Positions 9,114-18,339 are shown, counted from the first letter of the stretch. The stretch is 64,000 bases of DNA from Rhizobiaceae bacterium (GCA_905339215.1 CAJPFN010000017.1:55997-119996); one strand, 5' to 3'. Made by a program: numbers and translations. The notes: a model not told the origin generated them from the sequence alone.

Positions 9114-9944
9114 TCAGGATTGCGGCGCGATATCCGCCGCTGCTGCGGCGGCCTTCTTCTTTTCTTCCGCAGCGCGACGCGAATAGGCGCGGGCGGAGAG
9201 CGGCAGGAAGACAAGATAGCCGATTACCGTCGCCGACATTGTGTACCACGGGTACGCTGTGAGCAGCAGCACGAAGAATGCCATGGCGAAGATCAACGGT
9301 AGCACCATGTCGCCGCGCACGCGCGTACCGAGCTTCTTTGCGGAATAGACCGGCAGCCGGCTGATCAGAAGGTAGGCGACGAGCACCGTATAGGCCGTAC
9401 TGGCAAAGGCGAAACCGCGCGTGATCTCGACGCCGACGAAGCCGAGATAGGCCGGCAGCATCATCAGCATCGCGCCTGCCGGTGCCGGAACGCCGACGAA
9501 ATACTCGGCCTGCCAGGCGGGCCGTTCCTCGTCGCCGAGCAGCACGTTGAAGCGGGCCAGCCTGAGGCCACAAGCGACGGCGAAGAGAAGTGCGGCTATC
9601 CAACCGAATGAGCCGGCTTGGTTGAGCAGGTAAGCGTAGAGCACCAATGCCGGTGCGACACCGAAATTGACAATGTCTGCGAGCGAATCCATCTCCGCGC
9701 CAAATTTGGACGAAGCCTTCAGCATCCGCGCGACGCGGCCGTCGAAGCCGTCCAGGAGCGCGGCAACGAGCACCATGAAGACCGCGGCCTCGAAGCGCCC
9801 CTCGAAGCCGAGCCGAATGCCAAACAGACCGGCGCAGATCGCCAGCACCGTGATCAGATTCGGCAAGACCAGACGCAGCGGAATTTCTCGTATGCGCGGT
9901 CCGCCCTGCCCGTGCGGCTCAAATGGCTTGAAGGGTCCAGGCAT
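9114..9944 (-). CDS. pssA: CDP-diacylglycerol--serine O-phosphatidyltransferase
   Basis: PssA forms phosphatidylserine from CDP-diacylglycerol and L-serine, the first step towards phosphatidylethanolamine. The 276-residue polytopic protein carries the complete CDP-alcohol phosphotransferase signature DG-x2-AR-x8-G-x3-D-x3-D (DGRVARM...FGAEMDSLAD) near residues 65-90 and about seven membrane helices. It belongs to the integral-membrane type II PssA of alphaproteobacteria and Bacillus, not the E. coli soluble type. It follows psd by 8 bases, so the two consecutive enzymes of the pathway form one operon. Confidence 0.95.
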   Translation of the reverse strand: MPGPFKPFEPHGQGGPRIREIPLRLVLPNLITVLAICAGLFGIRLGFEGRFEAAVFMVLVAALLDGFDGRVARMLKASSKFGAEMDSLADIVNFGVAPALVLYAYLLNQAGSFGWIAALLFAVACGLRLARFNVLLGDEERPAWQAEYFVGVPAPAGAMLMMLPAYLGFVGVEITRGFAFASTAYTVLVAYLLISRLPVYSAKKLGTRVRGDMVLPLIFAMAFFVLLLTAYPWYTMSATVIGYLVFLPLSARAYSRRAAEEKKKAAAAAADIAPQS

Positions 9945-9952
9945 GCCGCCGC

Positions 9953-10651
9953 CTACGCGATGCGTACGAGCGGCGCGGCAACGTCGCTATCGAAGTCGGC
10001 CAGCACCGTTTCGCCAGCGATCGCGGTCTGGCCGACGGCGACACGCGGGGTGGCGCCCGCGGGAAGGTAGACGTCCACGCGGGAACCGAAGCGGATCAGG
10101 CCGAAACGCTCGCCCACGCCGATGCTGCCGCCGGCCTCCGCCCAGCAGACGATGCGCCGCGCCACGAGGCCGGCGATCTGCACCGCCGCGACAGGTCCGT
10201 GCGGGCCGTCGATGACGAGGCCATTCCGCTCGTTCTCGGCGGACGCCTTGTCGAGTTCGGCGTTCATGAACTTGCCCGGCCGGTATTCGATCCGGGCGAT
10301 GCGACCGCGCACGGGCGAGCGATTCACATGGCAGGCGAAGACGTTCATGAACACCGAGATGCGCAGGACTTCGTCACCGCCGAGGCCGAGTTCCCTGGGC
10401 GGCGCGGCCGGACCCACGGCGGATACCGTGCCATCCGCGGGGCTGACGACCAGGCGGTCATCGAGCGGGGTGACACGCGGCGGGTCGCGGAAGAAGTAGA
10501 CGCACCAGGCTGTCAGGATCATGCCGACCCAGAACAGCGTGTAGGAGAACAGGCCAAGCACGATTGTCGCGGCGACGAAGGCGGCGATGAAGGGATAGCC
10601 CTCGCGATGGATGGGCACGAATGTCTTGCGGACCGATTCGGCGACGCTCAT
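9953..10651 (-). CDS. psd: Phosphatidylserine decarboxylase proenzyme
   Basis: Psd decarboxylates phosphatidylserine to phosphatidylethanolamine. This is the short (232-residue) bacterial class with one or two N-terminal membrane helices (about residues 20-52). The self-cleavage site is the FGS of [16 protein letters not shown] near residue 188: cleavage before Ser creates the pyruvoyl group on the alpha chain. VSPADGTV and [12 protein letters not shown] are family motifs carrying the Asp and His that assist. It is the first gene of a psd-pssA operon; a CTTGTC -35-like hexamer lies about 70 bases upstream but the matching -10 is poor. Confidence 0.95.
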   Translation of the reverse strand: MSVAESVRKTFVPIHREGYPFIAAFVAATIVLGLFSYTLFWVGMILTAWCVYFFRDPPRVTPLDDRLVVSPADGTVSAVGPAAPPRELGLGGDEVLRISVFMNVFACHVNRSPVRGRIARIEYRPGKFMNAELDKASAENERNGLVIDGPHGPVAAVQIAGLVARRIVCWAEAGGSIGVGERFGLIRFGSRVDVYLPAGATPRVAVGQTAIAGETVLADFDSDVAAPLVRIA

Positions 10652-10737
10652 GGGGGCTCCGGCAGCCTCGACTGTGTTCGGGACTGCTTATCGGATATGG
10701 CTCCCTGCCGCAACGCGACAAGGTCGGCGACGCGGCG

Positions 10738-12621
10738 TCAGACTTCCGACGTACGGCGCCGCACGACGACGCCGAGTTCGTCGGCCTCGCGAGCGACGCG
10801 TAGGCGCTCCTCGGCCTCGGTCGCCTCGCGCTGGCGGTCCCACATCGACGCATAGAGCCCCCGCGCGGCGAGAAGGCTCTGATGCGTGCCGCGCTCGGCG
10901 ATACGCCCGTCGCGCAGGACGATGATCTCATCCGCCGAGATGACCGTGGAGAGGCGGTGGGCGATGACCAGCGTGGTGCGGCCGCGGCTCACCGTGTCCA
11001 GCGCCGCCTGGATTTCCTGTTCGGTCTGGGTGTCGAGGGCCGAGGTAGCCTCGTCGAGCATCAGGATCGGCGGCGCCTTGAGGATGGTGCGGGCAATCGC
11101 CACGCGCTGCTTCTCGCCACCCGACAGCTTCAGACCGCGCTCGCCGACCATCGACTGGTAGCCCTCCGGAAGTTTGTCGATGAAGCCGGCGATCTGGGCG
11201 AGTTCGGCGGCCCGGCGGACATCGTCCTCCGACGCGTCCGGGCGGCCGTAGCGGATGTTGTAGGCGATCGTGTCGTTGAACAGCACCGTATCCTGCGGCA
11301 CCATGCCGATCACGGCGCGAAGGCTGTCCTGCGACACGTCGCGGATGTCTTGTCCGTCGATCAGGATCGCGCCTGACTGGATGTCGTAGAAGCGGAACAG
11401 AAGCCGCGAGATCGTTGATTTTCCGGCACCTGACGGACCGACGATGGCCACGGTCTTCCCGGCCGGCACGCTGAACGACACGCCTTTCAGGATGGGCCGG
11501 TTGGGATCGTAGGCGAAGTGAACGTCACGGAACTCGACGGCGCCGCTGGTCGCGGCAAGCGACCTGGCGCCGGGCCTGTCCACGACTTCCGCCGGCACGT
11601 CGAGGAGTTCGAACATCTTCTCGATGTCGGTCAGGCCCTGGCGGATCTCGCGGTAAATGAAGCCGATGAAGTTAAGCGGCATCGACAACTGCATGAGAAG
11701 CGCGTTGATGAAGACGAAATCGCCGATCGTCTGGGTGCCAGCCTGGACCTCCAGCGCCGACATCACCATGGCAACCGTCATGCCGGCGCCGAAGATCACG
11801 CCCTGGCCGAAGTTCAGCCAGCCGAGCGAGGTCCAGGTCTGCGTCGCGGCGACCTCGTAGCGCGCCATCGACTTGTCGAAGCGGCGCGCCTCCATCGCCT
11901 CGTTGTTGAAGTACTTCACCGTCTCGTAGTTGAGCAGCGAATCGATCGCCTTGGTGTTGGCGTCCGTGTCGCTGTCGTTCATCTCGCGGCGGATGGTAAT
12001 GCGCCAGTCGCTCGCCCAGACCGTGAACCAGGTATAGAGCCACACCGTCACGGCAACGACGACGACATATATCCAGCCATAGGCGACGGCGAAGACGACC
12101 GCGGTCAGCGCGAATTCGAGAATGGTCGGCGCGGTATTGAGGATGGTGAAGCGCACGATCGTCTCGATGCCCTTCGTGCCGCGCTCGATGATCCGCGAAA
12201 GGCCTCCGGTACGCCGCTCCAGGTGGAAGCGCAGCGACAAGTCGTGCATGTGCACGAAGGTTCTGTAGGCGAGTTGGCGGACCGCGTGCTGCCCGACTCG
12301 GGCGAACAGCGAGTCGCGCAGCTGGTTCAAGCCAAGCTGCAGGATCCTTACGACATTGTAGGCTACGACCAGCATCACCGGCGCCAGAAGAAAAGCCGGC
12401 AGCAACGGCACCGCCGCACCGTCCCTGGACAGCGAGTCCGTCGCCCATTTGAAGAAGTAGGGTACCCCGATCAGCACGAACTTGGCGACGACGAGGAACA
12501 CGGTCGCCCATATAACCCGCGCCTTGAGATCGGCGCGCCCCGTCGGCCACATATAGGGCCACAGGTTGAACAGCGTTCTGAAGAGGGAGCCGGAGTCGGC
12601 AGAGACGGTCTTTGTTGCCAC
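10738..12621 (-). CDS. Atm1/HMT1-type ABC exporter (fused permease and ATPase)
   Basis: A 627-residue half-transporter: six membrane helices in an ABC type-1 exporter domain (about residues 25-330), then an ATPase with Walker A GPSGAGKST (near 395), signature LSGGEKQRVAIAR, Walker B ILMLDEATSALD and H-loop IAHRLST. The N-terminal LWPYMWP and YFFKWATD elements are typical of bacterial Atm1 homologues, which export glutathione-linked metals or persulfides. The start is GTG at 12621 with AGGAAA upstream. It follows arsR by 47 bases, so a metal- or thiol-responsive repressor probably controls it. This pairing supports a detoxification rather than a housekeeping role. Confidence 0.9.
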   Translation of the reverse strand: MATKTVSADSGSLFRTLFNLWPYMWPTGRADLKARVIWATVFLVVAKFVLIGVPYFFKWATDSLSRDGAAVPLLPAFLLAPVMLVVAYNVVRILQLGLNQLRDSLFARVGQHAVRQLAYRTFVHMHDLSLRFHLERRTGGLSRIIERGTKGIETIVRFTILNTAPTILEFALTAVVFAVAYGWIYVVVVAVTVWLYTWFTVWASDWRITIRREMNDSDTDANTKAIDSLLNYETVKYFNNEAMEARRFDKSMARYEVAATQTWTSLGWLNFGQGVIFGAGMTVAMVMSALEVQAGTQTIGDFVFINALLMQLSMPLNFIGFIYREIRQGLTDIEKMFELLDVPAEVVDRPGARSLAATSGAVEFRDVHFAYDPNRPILKGVSFSVPAGKTVAIVGPSGAGKSTISRLLFRFYDIQSGAILIDGQDIRDVSQDSLRAVIGMVPQDTVLFNDTIAYNIRYGRPDASEDDVRRAAELAQIAGFIDKLPEGYQSMVGERGLKLSGGEKQRVAIARTILKAPPILMLDEATSALDTQTEQEIQAALDTVSRGRTTLVIAHRLSTVISADEIIVLRDGRIAERGTHQSLLAARGLYASMWDRQREATEAEERLRVAREADELGVVVRRRTSEV

Positions 12622-12668
12622 GCGACGTTTCCTGGATTTGTTCTTTGCTGTTGTTCAGGCTTCGGGCG

Positions 12669-13016
12669 TCACGGGCTGCCGCACGGCCCGCCTGCGCAGC
12701 AGCCGTCGAGGAAACCCGTCACAGAGCGCGCGAGATTGGCCACCGCCCTCCGGTCGATCTCGTAACGCGAACGCTGGCGGTCAGGAGCGTAGCGGACGAG
12801 GCCCGCAGCGACGAGGATCTTGAGGTGCTGGGAGACCGTCGACTGCGCGAGGTCGAGCGTCTCGACCACATCCTTGCAGCAGCAACAGCCGGCGGCCGAG
12901 AGGTGACGGAGGATTTCGAGGCGGGCCGGATGCGCAAGCGCGTTCAATTGGCCTGCCATCTCGTCGGCAGGCGGTGACAGGACATCAGCCAGAAGATCTA
13001 TACTTGCCTGGTTCAT
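12669..13016 (-). CDS. ArsR/SmtB family repressor with Cys4 cluster
   Basis: A 115-residue winged-helix protein. The recognition helix STVSQHLKILVAAGLV fits ArsR/SmtB repressors. It has four consecutive cysteines (Cys44-47, in GCCCCKDVV) at the helix where ArsR and CadC bind thiophilic metals, and a second group at the C-terminus (Cys106, Cys107, Cys112). Metal, arsenite or persulfide sensing through these thiols is inferred. The ATG sits inside a perfect 16-bp inverted repeat (13011-13048) and no Shine-Dalgarno sequence precedes it, which points to tight autorepression and possibly leaderless translation. The downstream Atm1-type exporter is the likely target. Confidence 0.9.
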   Translation of the reverse strand: MNQASIDLLADVLSPPADEMAGQLNALAHPARLEILRHLSAAGCCCCKDVVETLDLAQSTVSQHLKILVAAGLVRYAPDRQRSRYEIDRRAVANLARSVTGFLDGCCAGGPCGSP

Positions 13017-13048
13017 CGTTCATCGTCGATATACGATGAACGATGAAC
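13011..13048. promoter_or_regulatory. Perfect 16-bp inverted repeat, probable ArsR operator
   Basis: The arm at 13011-13026 (GTTCATCGTTCATCGT) is matched base for base by its reverse complement at 13033-13048, with a 6-base spacer CGATAT. Each arm is itself two copies of GTTCATC. The arsR start codon (13014-13016) is inside the arm, so bound repressor would block transcription start or translation. ArsR-family operators are usually AT-rich imperfect repeats of 12-2-12 type; this one is longer and perfect. Confidence 0.75.
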
Positions 13049-13064
13049 CCGCAAGGGCGAATTC

Positions 13065-15014
13065 CTACTGCGTCCTGGTGGTGGCCTGTTCGCCGATGGC
13101 CTTCAAGTCGGCGGCCTCGCCTTCCGGCGTCTTCTCGGGAACCGAGAAGATCTGGCCCGGCCAGATCCGGTCCGGATCGGAGATCTGGTCCTGATTGGCC
13201 AGGTAGATCGTCGAGTAGCGCACGCCGCGGCCGTAGACGCGCCGCGATATGCGCCACAACGAGTCGCCGCGGCGAATGATGACCGCGCCCTGTGCCGGCT
13301 GGAGCTTCGGCGCCGTCACTTCGGGTGGCGTGCCGGCGATATCGGTGCCGAGCTTCGGCAAGACGATTTCCGCCTCCGCGGGCGGTTCGGCCGCGGCCAC
13401 CACTGCCGGCTGTTCCGGCTTGGCCGGTTCGGCCGCAGGCGCAGGTTCGGACACCGCAGGAGCGGGCTTCGCGGGTTCGGCCGCCGGCTCGGGCTGCGAA
13501 GCAGCCTCGGCTGCCGGCTCGCCCGCCGCTTCAGCCGCCGGGGCGGGTTGCATCGCAGCGGCGGTCTCCGGTGCGGAGGTCTCGGGCTGGGCCGCGGGTT
13601 CTTCGGCAGCCGGTTCGGCCGTTGCGGGCGCCGAAGCTTGGTCCGTGCCCGTCGCCGGCGCGGCGGAGGCCGGCTGCTCAGCGGGCACCGAGGCGTTCGC
13701 ACCGGCAGTGTCGGCAGCCGCCATCTCGACGGGCTTCGGCTCGGCCGCGGGAGCAGCCGCAGGCGGCGCGACGGCGGCGATCGCCTCGCCCGGCTCACGC
13801 TCGAACGGCACCACGGCGCGCGCGATCACCTGGACTCCGTCGGCGCCGAGGACATCGGCGCGGATCAGGTATTCGCCGACAGCGAGTTCGCGCTCGGCTT
13901 CGACGAGGAAGCGGCCGTTGGGCGCGGCCTTGGCCTCGCCGAGCACGTCGGCATTGGCGTAGACGCGGACGATACGCCCGGCCTCCGCCGTGCCGGCAAC
14001 GAAGATCATCTTGCCCTCGATCTCAACGGCATCGACGGCCACCGTCGGCGCTGCGGCGGCAGGCGGCGCGGCCGGCGGTGCCGGTTCGGCCGGTGTCGGT
14101 TCGGCGGCCGCCATCTGGGTTTCGGCGGCAGGCGCCGGCGCGGGCTCGGCGGCGGGCTCGGGGGCGGGCTGCGCAGCTTCGGCCGGGCGACCGTCATTGC
14201 CGGCGACGACCGTCTCGGGCGCGGCCGGCTTCGGCTCTTCCGTCGTCGCGGCGGCCGCGGGTTCGCTCGCGGGCGGTTGCGTGGCCGCTTCGCCCTCGGC
14301 GGCGGGTTTCGCCTCACCAGCAGGCTGCTCTACCGCAGGCTGGGCGGATGCCTCTACCGGCGTCGGCTGGGAGGGTGTCTCCGCAGGCGTCGGCTGGGCG
14401 GCTGCCTCTGCAGGGGTCTGCTCGGCGGCTGCCGGTGCGCTCGCCGCGGGCTGTGGCGCGGTGATGATCTCGGCCGGTTTTCCGGGCTCCTCGACCATCG
14501 CCAGGACCTCGCCCGAAGGCGTCTCGGGGATCGAGATCACCGCAGTCTCGGTCGAGGCAACGACAACGTTGTTCGGATCGGTTGCGCGCAGCGAAAGCTG
14601 GTAGTCGCCGGGCTTCAGCGGAGTGTCGAAGACAATGGCAAATGCGCCGGCGCCATCGGCCTTCGACGAGGCAAGCACCTGCTCCTGCGCGATCACCTCG
14701 ACGAGCGACTGGGGCGCCGCGTTACCCGCGATGACGACGGACCCGTCCGGCTCGACGCGCACGACGTCGAACGAGGGAACCACGGTCGTCTCGGCGGCGG
14801 GTGCAGCCGGCTCGGCCGGCTGTTCGGCCGCCGGCAGGCGTTCGGTCTTGGGATCTGCCGGTGCCGAGGGCTCAGGCAAAGCAGCGACCTCTGCCGGAGG
14901 TGGCGTAGGCGGGAACAGATATGGATCGAGCGCGCCCGAGACGTAGGCTGTCGCCCCGGCGGCCACGACCCCTCCCGTCAGGAACAGGAACGCCTTGAGC
15001 GGATTGATCACCAT
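13065..15014 (-). CDS. LysM-domain envelope protein with long Ala/Pro/Glu-rich region
   Basis: A 649-residue protein anchored by one N-terminal helix (about residues 7-27). Two copies of an Ig-like module occur near residues 83-165 (FDVVRVEPDGSVVIAGNA) and 325-405 (VDAVEIEGKMIFVAGTA). Between and after them are hundreds of residues made of A, P, E, T and S repeats. A single LysM domain closes the protein (about residues 575-628; VIIRRGDSLWRISRRVYG). The family, common in Rhizobiales, probably tethers peptidoglycan to the inner membrane across the periplasm. Low-complexity DNA here produces long spurious ORFs in other frames. Confidence 0.88.
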   Translation of the reverse strand: MVINPLKAFLFLTGGVVAAGATAYVSGALDPYLFPPTPPPAEVAALPEPSAPADPKTERLPAAEQPAEPAAPAAETTVVPSFDVVRVEPDGSVVIAGNAAPQSLVEVIAQEQVLASSKADGAGAFAIVFDTPLKPGDYQLSLRATDPNNVVVASTETAVISIPETPSGEVLAMVEEPGKPAEIITAPQPAASAPAAAEQTPAEAAAQPTPAETPSQPTPVEASAQPAVEQPAGEAKPAAEGEAATQPPASEPAAAATTEEPKPAAPETVVAGNDGRPAEAAQPAPEPAAEPAPAPAAETQMAAAEPTPAEPAPPAAPPAAAAPTVAVDAVEIEGKMIFVAGTAEAGRIVRVYANADVLGEAKAAPNGRFLVEAERELAVGEYLIRADVLGADGVQVIARAVVPFEREPGEAIAAVAPPAAAPAAEPKPVEMAAADTAGANASVPAEQPASAAPATGTDQASAPATAEPAAEEPAAQPETSAPETAAAMQPAPAAEAAGEPAAEAASQPEPAAEPAKPAPAVSEPAPAAEPAKPEQPAVVAAAEPPAEAEIVLPKLGTDIAGTPPEVTAPKLQPAQGAVIIRRGDSLWRISRRVYGRGVRYSTIYLANQDQISDPDRIWPGQIFSVPEKTPEGEAADLKAIGEQATTRTQ

Positions 15015-15125
15015 TTCGTCTGAGCCCCTTTGCCAACAAGCATTCGTCTATCGCCTTTTCCACAAACCGACAAGGAAGCCAGCCAACCACTTGACCGCCG
15101 TCCTCCATGCCATCACCAATCGGGG

Positions 15126-15737
15126 ATGAACACGATTCGATCCGTCTGCGTCTATTGCGGCTCGTCTCCGGGCCGCGGCCAAAGGTACCTCGAGGCCGGC
15201 CAGATCCTCGGCCGCTCGATCGCCCAGGCCGGCCTGCGCCTGATCTACGGCGGCGGAACGAAAGGCATCATGGGTGCCGTCGCTGACGGCGCCATGCGTG
15301 GCGGTGGCAAGGTCACGGGGATCATCCCTCGGTTCCTCATTACCAAGGAAGCGACCGAGTCCGCGCTCGACCGCCTCGACCAGCTCATCGTGACTCAGAA
15401 CATGCATGAGCGAAAACACAGGATGTTCGAGGAATCAGACGCCTTTGTGGCGCTTCCGGGCGGCATCGGAACCGTCGAGGAGATCATCGAGATCATGACC
15501 TGGGCGCAGCTCGGCCATCATCGCAAGCCGATCGTCTTCGCCAACGTCGACGGTTTCTGGAATCCGATGCTCGACCTGCTCGACCATATGCGGTCGGAGG
15601 GCTTCATCCACACGTCACATCTGGTGAAGCCGATCGTGGTCGCAGAGGCAGAACAGGTCGTGCCGACCATTCTGATCGAGGCGGCTGCCGACGGCGCCCC
15701 GGCCGAAGGGGTGGGATCGGTCATCGACAAGCTGTGA
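15126..15737 (+). CDS. LOG family protein (nucleoside-monophosphate phosphoribohydrolase type)
   Basis: This 203-residue Rossmann-fold protein has both LOG-family signatures: GGGTKGIMG near residue 40 and PGGIGTVEE near residue 115. Characterised members release the base from cytokinin riboside 5'-monophosphates or from AMP, and many bacterial copies were once misnamed lysine decarboxylases. The ATG at 15126 gives the usual family start (MNTIRSVCVYCGSSPG); the longer frame from 15030 runs through the divergent promoter region with the LysM gene. Physiological substrate is not deducible, though plant-associated bacteria can make cytokinins this way. Confidence 0.9.
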   Translation: MNTIRSVCVYCGSSPGRGQRYLEAGQILGRSIAQAGLRLIYGGGTKGIMGAVADGAMRGGGKVTGIIPRFLITKEATESALDRLDQLIVTQNMHERKHRMFEESDAFVALPGGIGTVEEIIEIMTWAQLGHHRKPIVFANVDGFWNPMLDLLDHMRSEGFIHTSHLVKPIVVAEAEQVVPTILIEAAADGAPAEGVGSVIDKL

Positions 15738-15789
15738 CGCGACCGCGGCGCTCGACAAGTCGAAATCGCCCAACCCAACCTCTAAAGGC

Positions 15790-15804
15790 CCGGGGAAGCC
15801 CCGG
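15790..15804. terminator. Hairpin between convergent LOG and GST genes
   Basis: CCGGGG-AAG-CCCCGG forms a 6-bp GC stem, followed by a second weaker CCCG/CGGG pairing. There is no U tract, so termination activity is uncertain, but the position between two converging genes fits. Confidence 0.35.
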
Positions 15805-15871
15805 ATCGTTCCCGGATTGATCGGGGTAGGCGTCTTTCCGCCGGTCAACCGAAACGGCCGGCGCGGGCCAT

Positions 15872-16555
15872 CTACTGCCTGCGGAAGTCAGCGGTCAGGA
15901 CACCGAAGGAAAGGGTCTCCGCCTCGTGACCCGCCTCACGCCAGGGTTCGGCGAGTGCCGCCTTGTACCACGCGCGCATCGCCGGAAGCGCCAGCATGCG
16001 TTCGACATAGACCGACGAAGCCCCGCCGAAGTCCAGCCCGTAGGTCTGCGCCCTGAACACAACGGGGGCGAAAAAGGCGTCCGCGGCGGTGAACGTTGCA
16101 CCTGCCAGGAACGGTCCGCCGAAGCGCGTCAGGCCTCCGTTCCATATCTCGCCGATGCGCGCGATGTCGGCTTCCAGCGCGGCCGGACGCTCGTGCAGGC
16201 GGACGCGAATGCCGCAGCTCATACCGCACATGTCGCGCAGCGTCGTGAAGCCGGAATGCATCTCGGCGGCGATGCAGCGCGCGAAGGCGCGGGCCTCGGC
16301 GTCAGCCGGCCAGACGCCCGGATGGCGCTCGGCCAAATATTCGACGATCGCCAACGAATCCCAGACGGCGAGGCCGCCGTCGCTCAGGCACGGCACTCGG
16401 CCGGTCGGCGAGAACGGCCGGAAGGTCGCGTAGCTCGACCCCGCGGGGAACGGGATCTGCCGCTCGCGGAACGGAATGCCCAGCGCGGTCATCAACACCC
16501 ACGGCCGCAGTGACCAGGACGAATAGTTCTTGTTGGCGATGAGCAGTTCGTACAT
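15872..16555 (-). CDS. Glutathione S-transferase family protein
   Basis: A 227-residue GST: a thioredoxin-like N-terminal domain with NKNYSSWSLRPW (the Ser-rich loop that activates glutathione) and GRVPCLSDGGLAVWDSLAI (cis-Pro and the glutathione gamma-glutamyl-binding Ser), then an all-helical C-terminal domain with FTAADAFFAPV. The substrate is unknown. Translation is coupled to rarD: the rarD stop overlaps an in-frame ATG at 16561 as ATGA, but GGAG spaced six bases before the ATG at 16555 favours the latter. The two starts differ by two residues. Confidence 0.88.
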   Translation of the reverse strand: MYELLIANKNYSSWSLRPWVLMTALGIPFRERQIPFPAGSSYATFRPFSPTGRVPCLSDGGLAVWDSLAIVEYLAERHPGVWPADAEARAFARCIAAEMHSGFTTLRDMCGMSCGIRVRLHERPAALEADIARIGEIWNGGLTRFGGPFLAGATFTAADAFFAPVVFRAQTYGLDFGGASSVYVERMLALPAMRAWYKAALAEPWREAGHEAETLSFGVLTADFRRQ

Positions 16556-16557
16556 CT

Positions 16558-17457
16558 TCATCTCCGCTGGGTGGCGAACATCGACCAGGTGTAGAGCGCG
16601 AGCGCGGTCCAGATCAGGCCGAAGGCGAGCGCCTTCACGCCGCCGAACGGCTCGCCGAAGACGAATACGGCAATCAGCAACACGATGGACGGGCCTATGT
16701 ACTGCATGATGCCGATCGTGGAAAAGCGCAGCAGCTTGGCGCCGAAGGCATAGAGCAGGAGCGGCGTGGCGGTGACCGGCCCGCACAGCAGCAGCAGGAC
16801 GATGTCGCCCGGCAGCGCGGCGGCGAAATGGCTCGCGCCGCGCGTCTCCAACCATGCGACATAGCCGAGCGCCGGCAGGCAGAGGATCAGCACCTCGAGG
16901 AAGAAGCCCTGGCTCGGCCCGATCGGCAGCGTTTTTCGCAGGAAGCCGTAGACAGCGAAGGTCAGCGCCAGGCCCAGCGACACCCAGGGCAGCCCGCCGG
17001 CATCGACAGTGAGCACGACGACGGCGGCGAAGGCGAGGCCGACCGCGACAATCTGCGGCGCGGTCAGCTTCTCGCCGAGAAGGACGGCGCCCATGACGAC
17101 GCTGACCAGCGGGTTGATATAGTAGCCGAGCGCCGTCTCCACCGCCCGGTCGACCGCGATCGCCCAGACGTAGATGCCCCAGTTGACCGTGATCAGCGTG
17201 GCGGTGACCGCAGCCATGGCCAGGGTGCGCGGCGAGCGCAGCGCGGCCTTGAGGTCTGCCGTGCGCCCGAGTGCCCAGATGACGACGCCGGCGATCGGCA
17301 GCGACCAGACGATGCGGTGCGCGACGACTTCCGGCGCGGGGATATGGGCGACCAGCTTCATGAAGATCGGCTGTACGCCCCAGAAAACGTAGGCCGACAA
17401 CGCGAAGAAGAATCCGCGCGTCGCTTCACTTGCCTGATTTGTCGTCGTGTCGGTCAT
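16558..17457 (-). CDS. rarD: RarD-type EamA transporter
   Basis: This 299-residue protein has ten predicted helices in the EamA fold and matches the RarD branch: GFFFALSAYVFWGVQPIFMK at the first helix, WGIYVWAI and ALGYYINPLVSVVMGA in the first repeat, then IGIMQYIGPSIVLLIAVF in the second. RarD proteins are called chloramphenicol-sensitive permeases, but their substrates are not established. The ATG at 17457 begins the family-like N-terminus; the longer frame upstream has no support. The GST gene follows with overlapping stop and start. Confidence 0.88.
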   Translation of the reverse strand: MTDTTTNQASEATRGFFFALSAYVFWGVQPIFMKLVAHIPAPEVVAHRIVWSLPIAGVVIWALGRTADLKAALRSPRTLAMAAVTATLITVNWGIYVWAIAVDRAVETALGYYINPLVSVVMGAVLLGEKLTAPQIVAVGLAFAAVVVLTVDAGGLPWVSLGLALTFAVYGFLRKTLPIGPSQGFFLEVLILCLPALGYVAWLETRGASHFAAALPGDIVLLLLCGPVTATPLLLYAFGAKLLRFSTIGIMQYIGPSIVLLIAVFVFGEPFGGVKALAFGLIWTALALYTWSMFATQRR

Positions 17458-17755
17458 GGCGCTGCTATGCCTGCCGGCACGGCCGATGACCATGTCATTC
17501 TTCTGATGGCACACCTCATTCCGCTTGATGGTTCAACGGGATCACAGATATCGCCTCCCCGCTCCGCCTGTTGCGGTAGATCAACGCGGTCGGCCGCGCC
17601 GCGCGGGAAACAGGAAATGATCGAGCCGTGGAGACGACGGTAAGCCGTCATATCGACGGGGCGGTCAGCGAGCGATCGCCATAAGCGGCGCGGCGGATTT
17701 GCGGCATGTTGGTCGGTCGGCGTCTGGCGGATGATCGCGAATGGAGCGCGGCAGA

Positions 17756-18331
17756 ATGGAAAAAATTTATAGCGGGATTTGCGGGCTTGTCGTCGCGACG
17801 GTCGCGTGTGCGTTCGTCGTCACGCCGGTGACTGCCGCCGACCAGACCTATGCACCACTTGTCATGACCTGGCAGGGCGTTGGCGGCATCACAGCCGACA
17901 CGCCATACGAGGCGGAGGCCCTGCAAGCGCTCTTGCCCGGCTACGACGTCGTGGTCAGCCGGCGCACGGTCGAGGGCATGAGCGAGGTCATTTTCCTCGT
18001 GCGCAAGGACGACCGGGACATGCTCGTCGTTCACAGCAACGGCAACGCGGTCGGCTCGATCACGGCGGTGGGCGACGGCGTCGCCGATGAGGCCGGGTTG
18101 ACGATCGGCAAGTCGACTTTCGCCGACTACGGGCCGCCGGAGTTCGTCGACTGCTATCTCCAGGAGGAGACCGACACGCCGCTGGTTGTCTGCGACCAAC
18201 GGGACTCGTTCATCACCCATCTCTTCGCGACACCGAAGCCGGTGAAGTCCAGCGACGACGGGCGTATTCCGCCTGAGGCGATTCCGCCCCAGTCCGTCCT
18301 GAAGCGGATGGTCTGGTACGCGGCGGGCTGA
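17756..18331 (+). CDS. DUF1131 (YfeY-like) exported protein
   Basis: The 191-residue protein has a cleavable signal peptide (residues 1 to about 29, ending TPVTAADQ). The mature part matches E. coli YfeY, a sigma-E-regulated lipoprotein of 191 residues, in recalled landmarks: GVGGITADTPYEAEALQALL, AGLTIGKSTFADYG and VLKRMVWY near the end. Unlike YfeY it lacks a lipobox Cys, so it is probably soluble in the periplasm. GGAG at 17743 supports the ATG at 17756 over the in-frame ATG at 17741. Two Cys (in VDCY and VVCD) may form a disulfide. Function is unknown. Confidence 0.75.
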   Translation: MEKIYSGICGLVVATVACAFVVTPVTAADQTYAPLVMTWQGVGGITADTPYEAEALQALLPGYDVVVSRRTVEGMSEVIFLVRKDDRDMLVVHSNGNAVGSITAVGDGVADEAGLTIGKSTFADYGPPEFVDCYLQEETDTPLVVCDQRDSFITHLFATPKPVKSSDDGRIPPEAIPPQSVLKRMVWYAAG

Positions 18332-18339
18332 CGGCGCCG

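Noticed and set aside
13548..15023. Long plus-strand ORFs opposite the LysM gene
   Set aside because: They are Arg/Gly repeats created by the Ala/Pro/Glu-coding repeats on the other strand.
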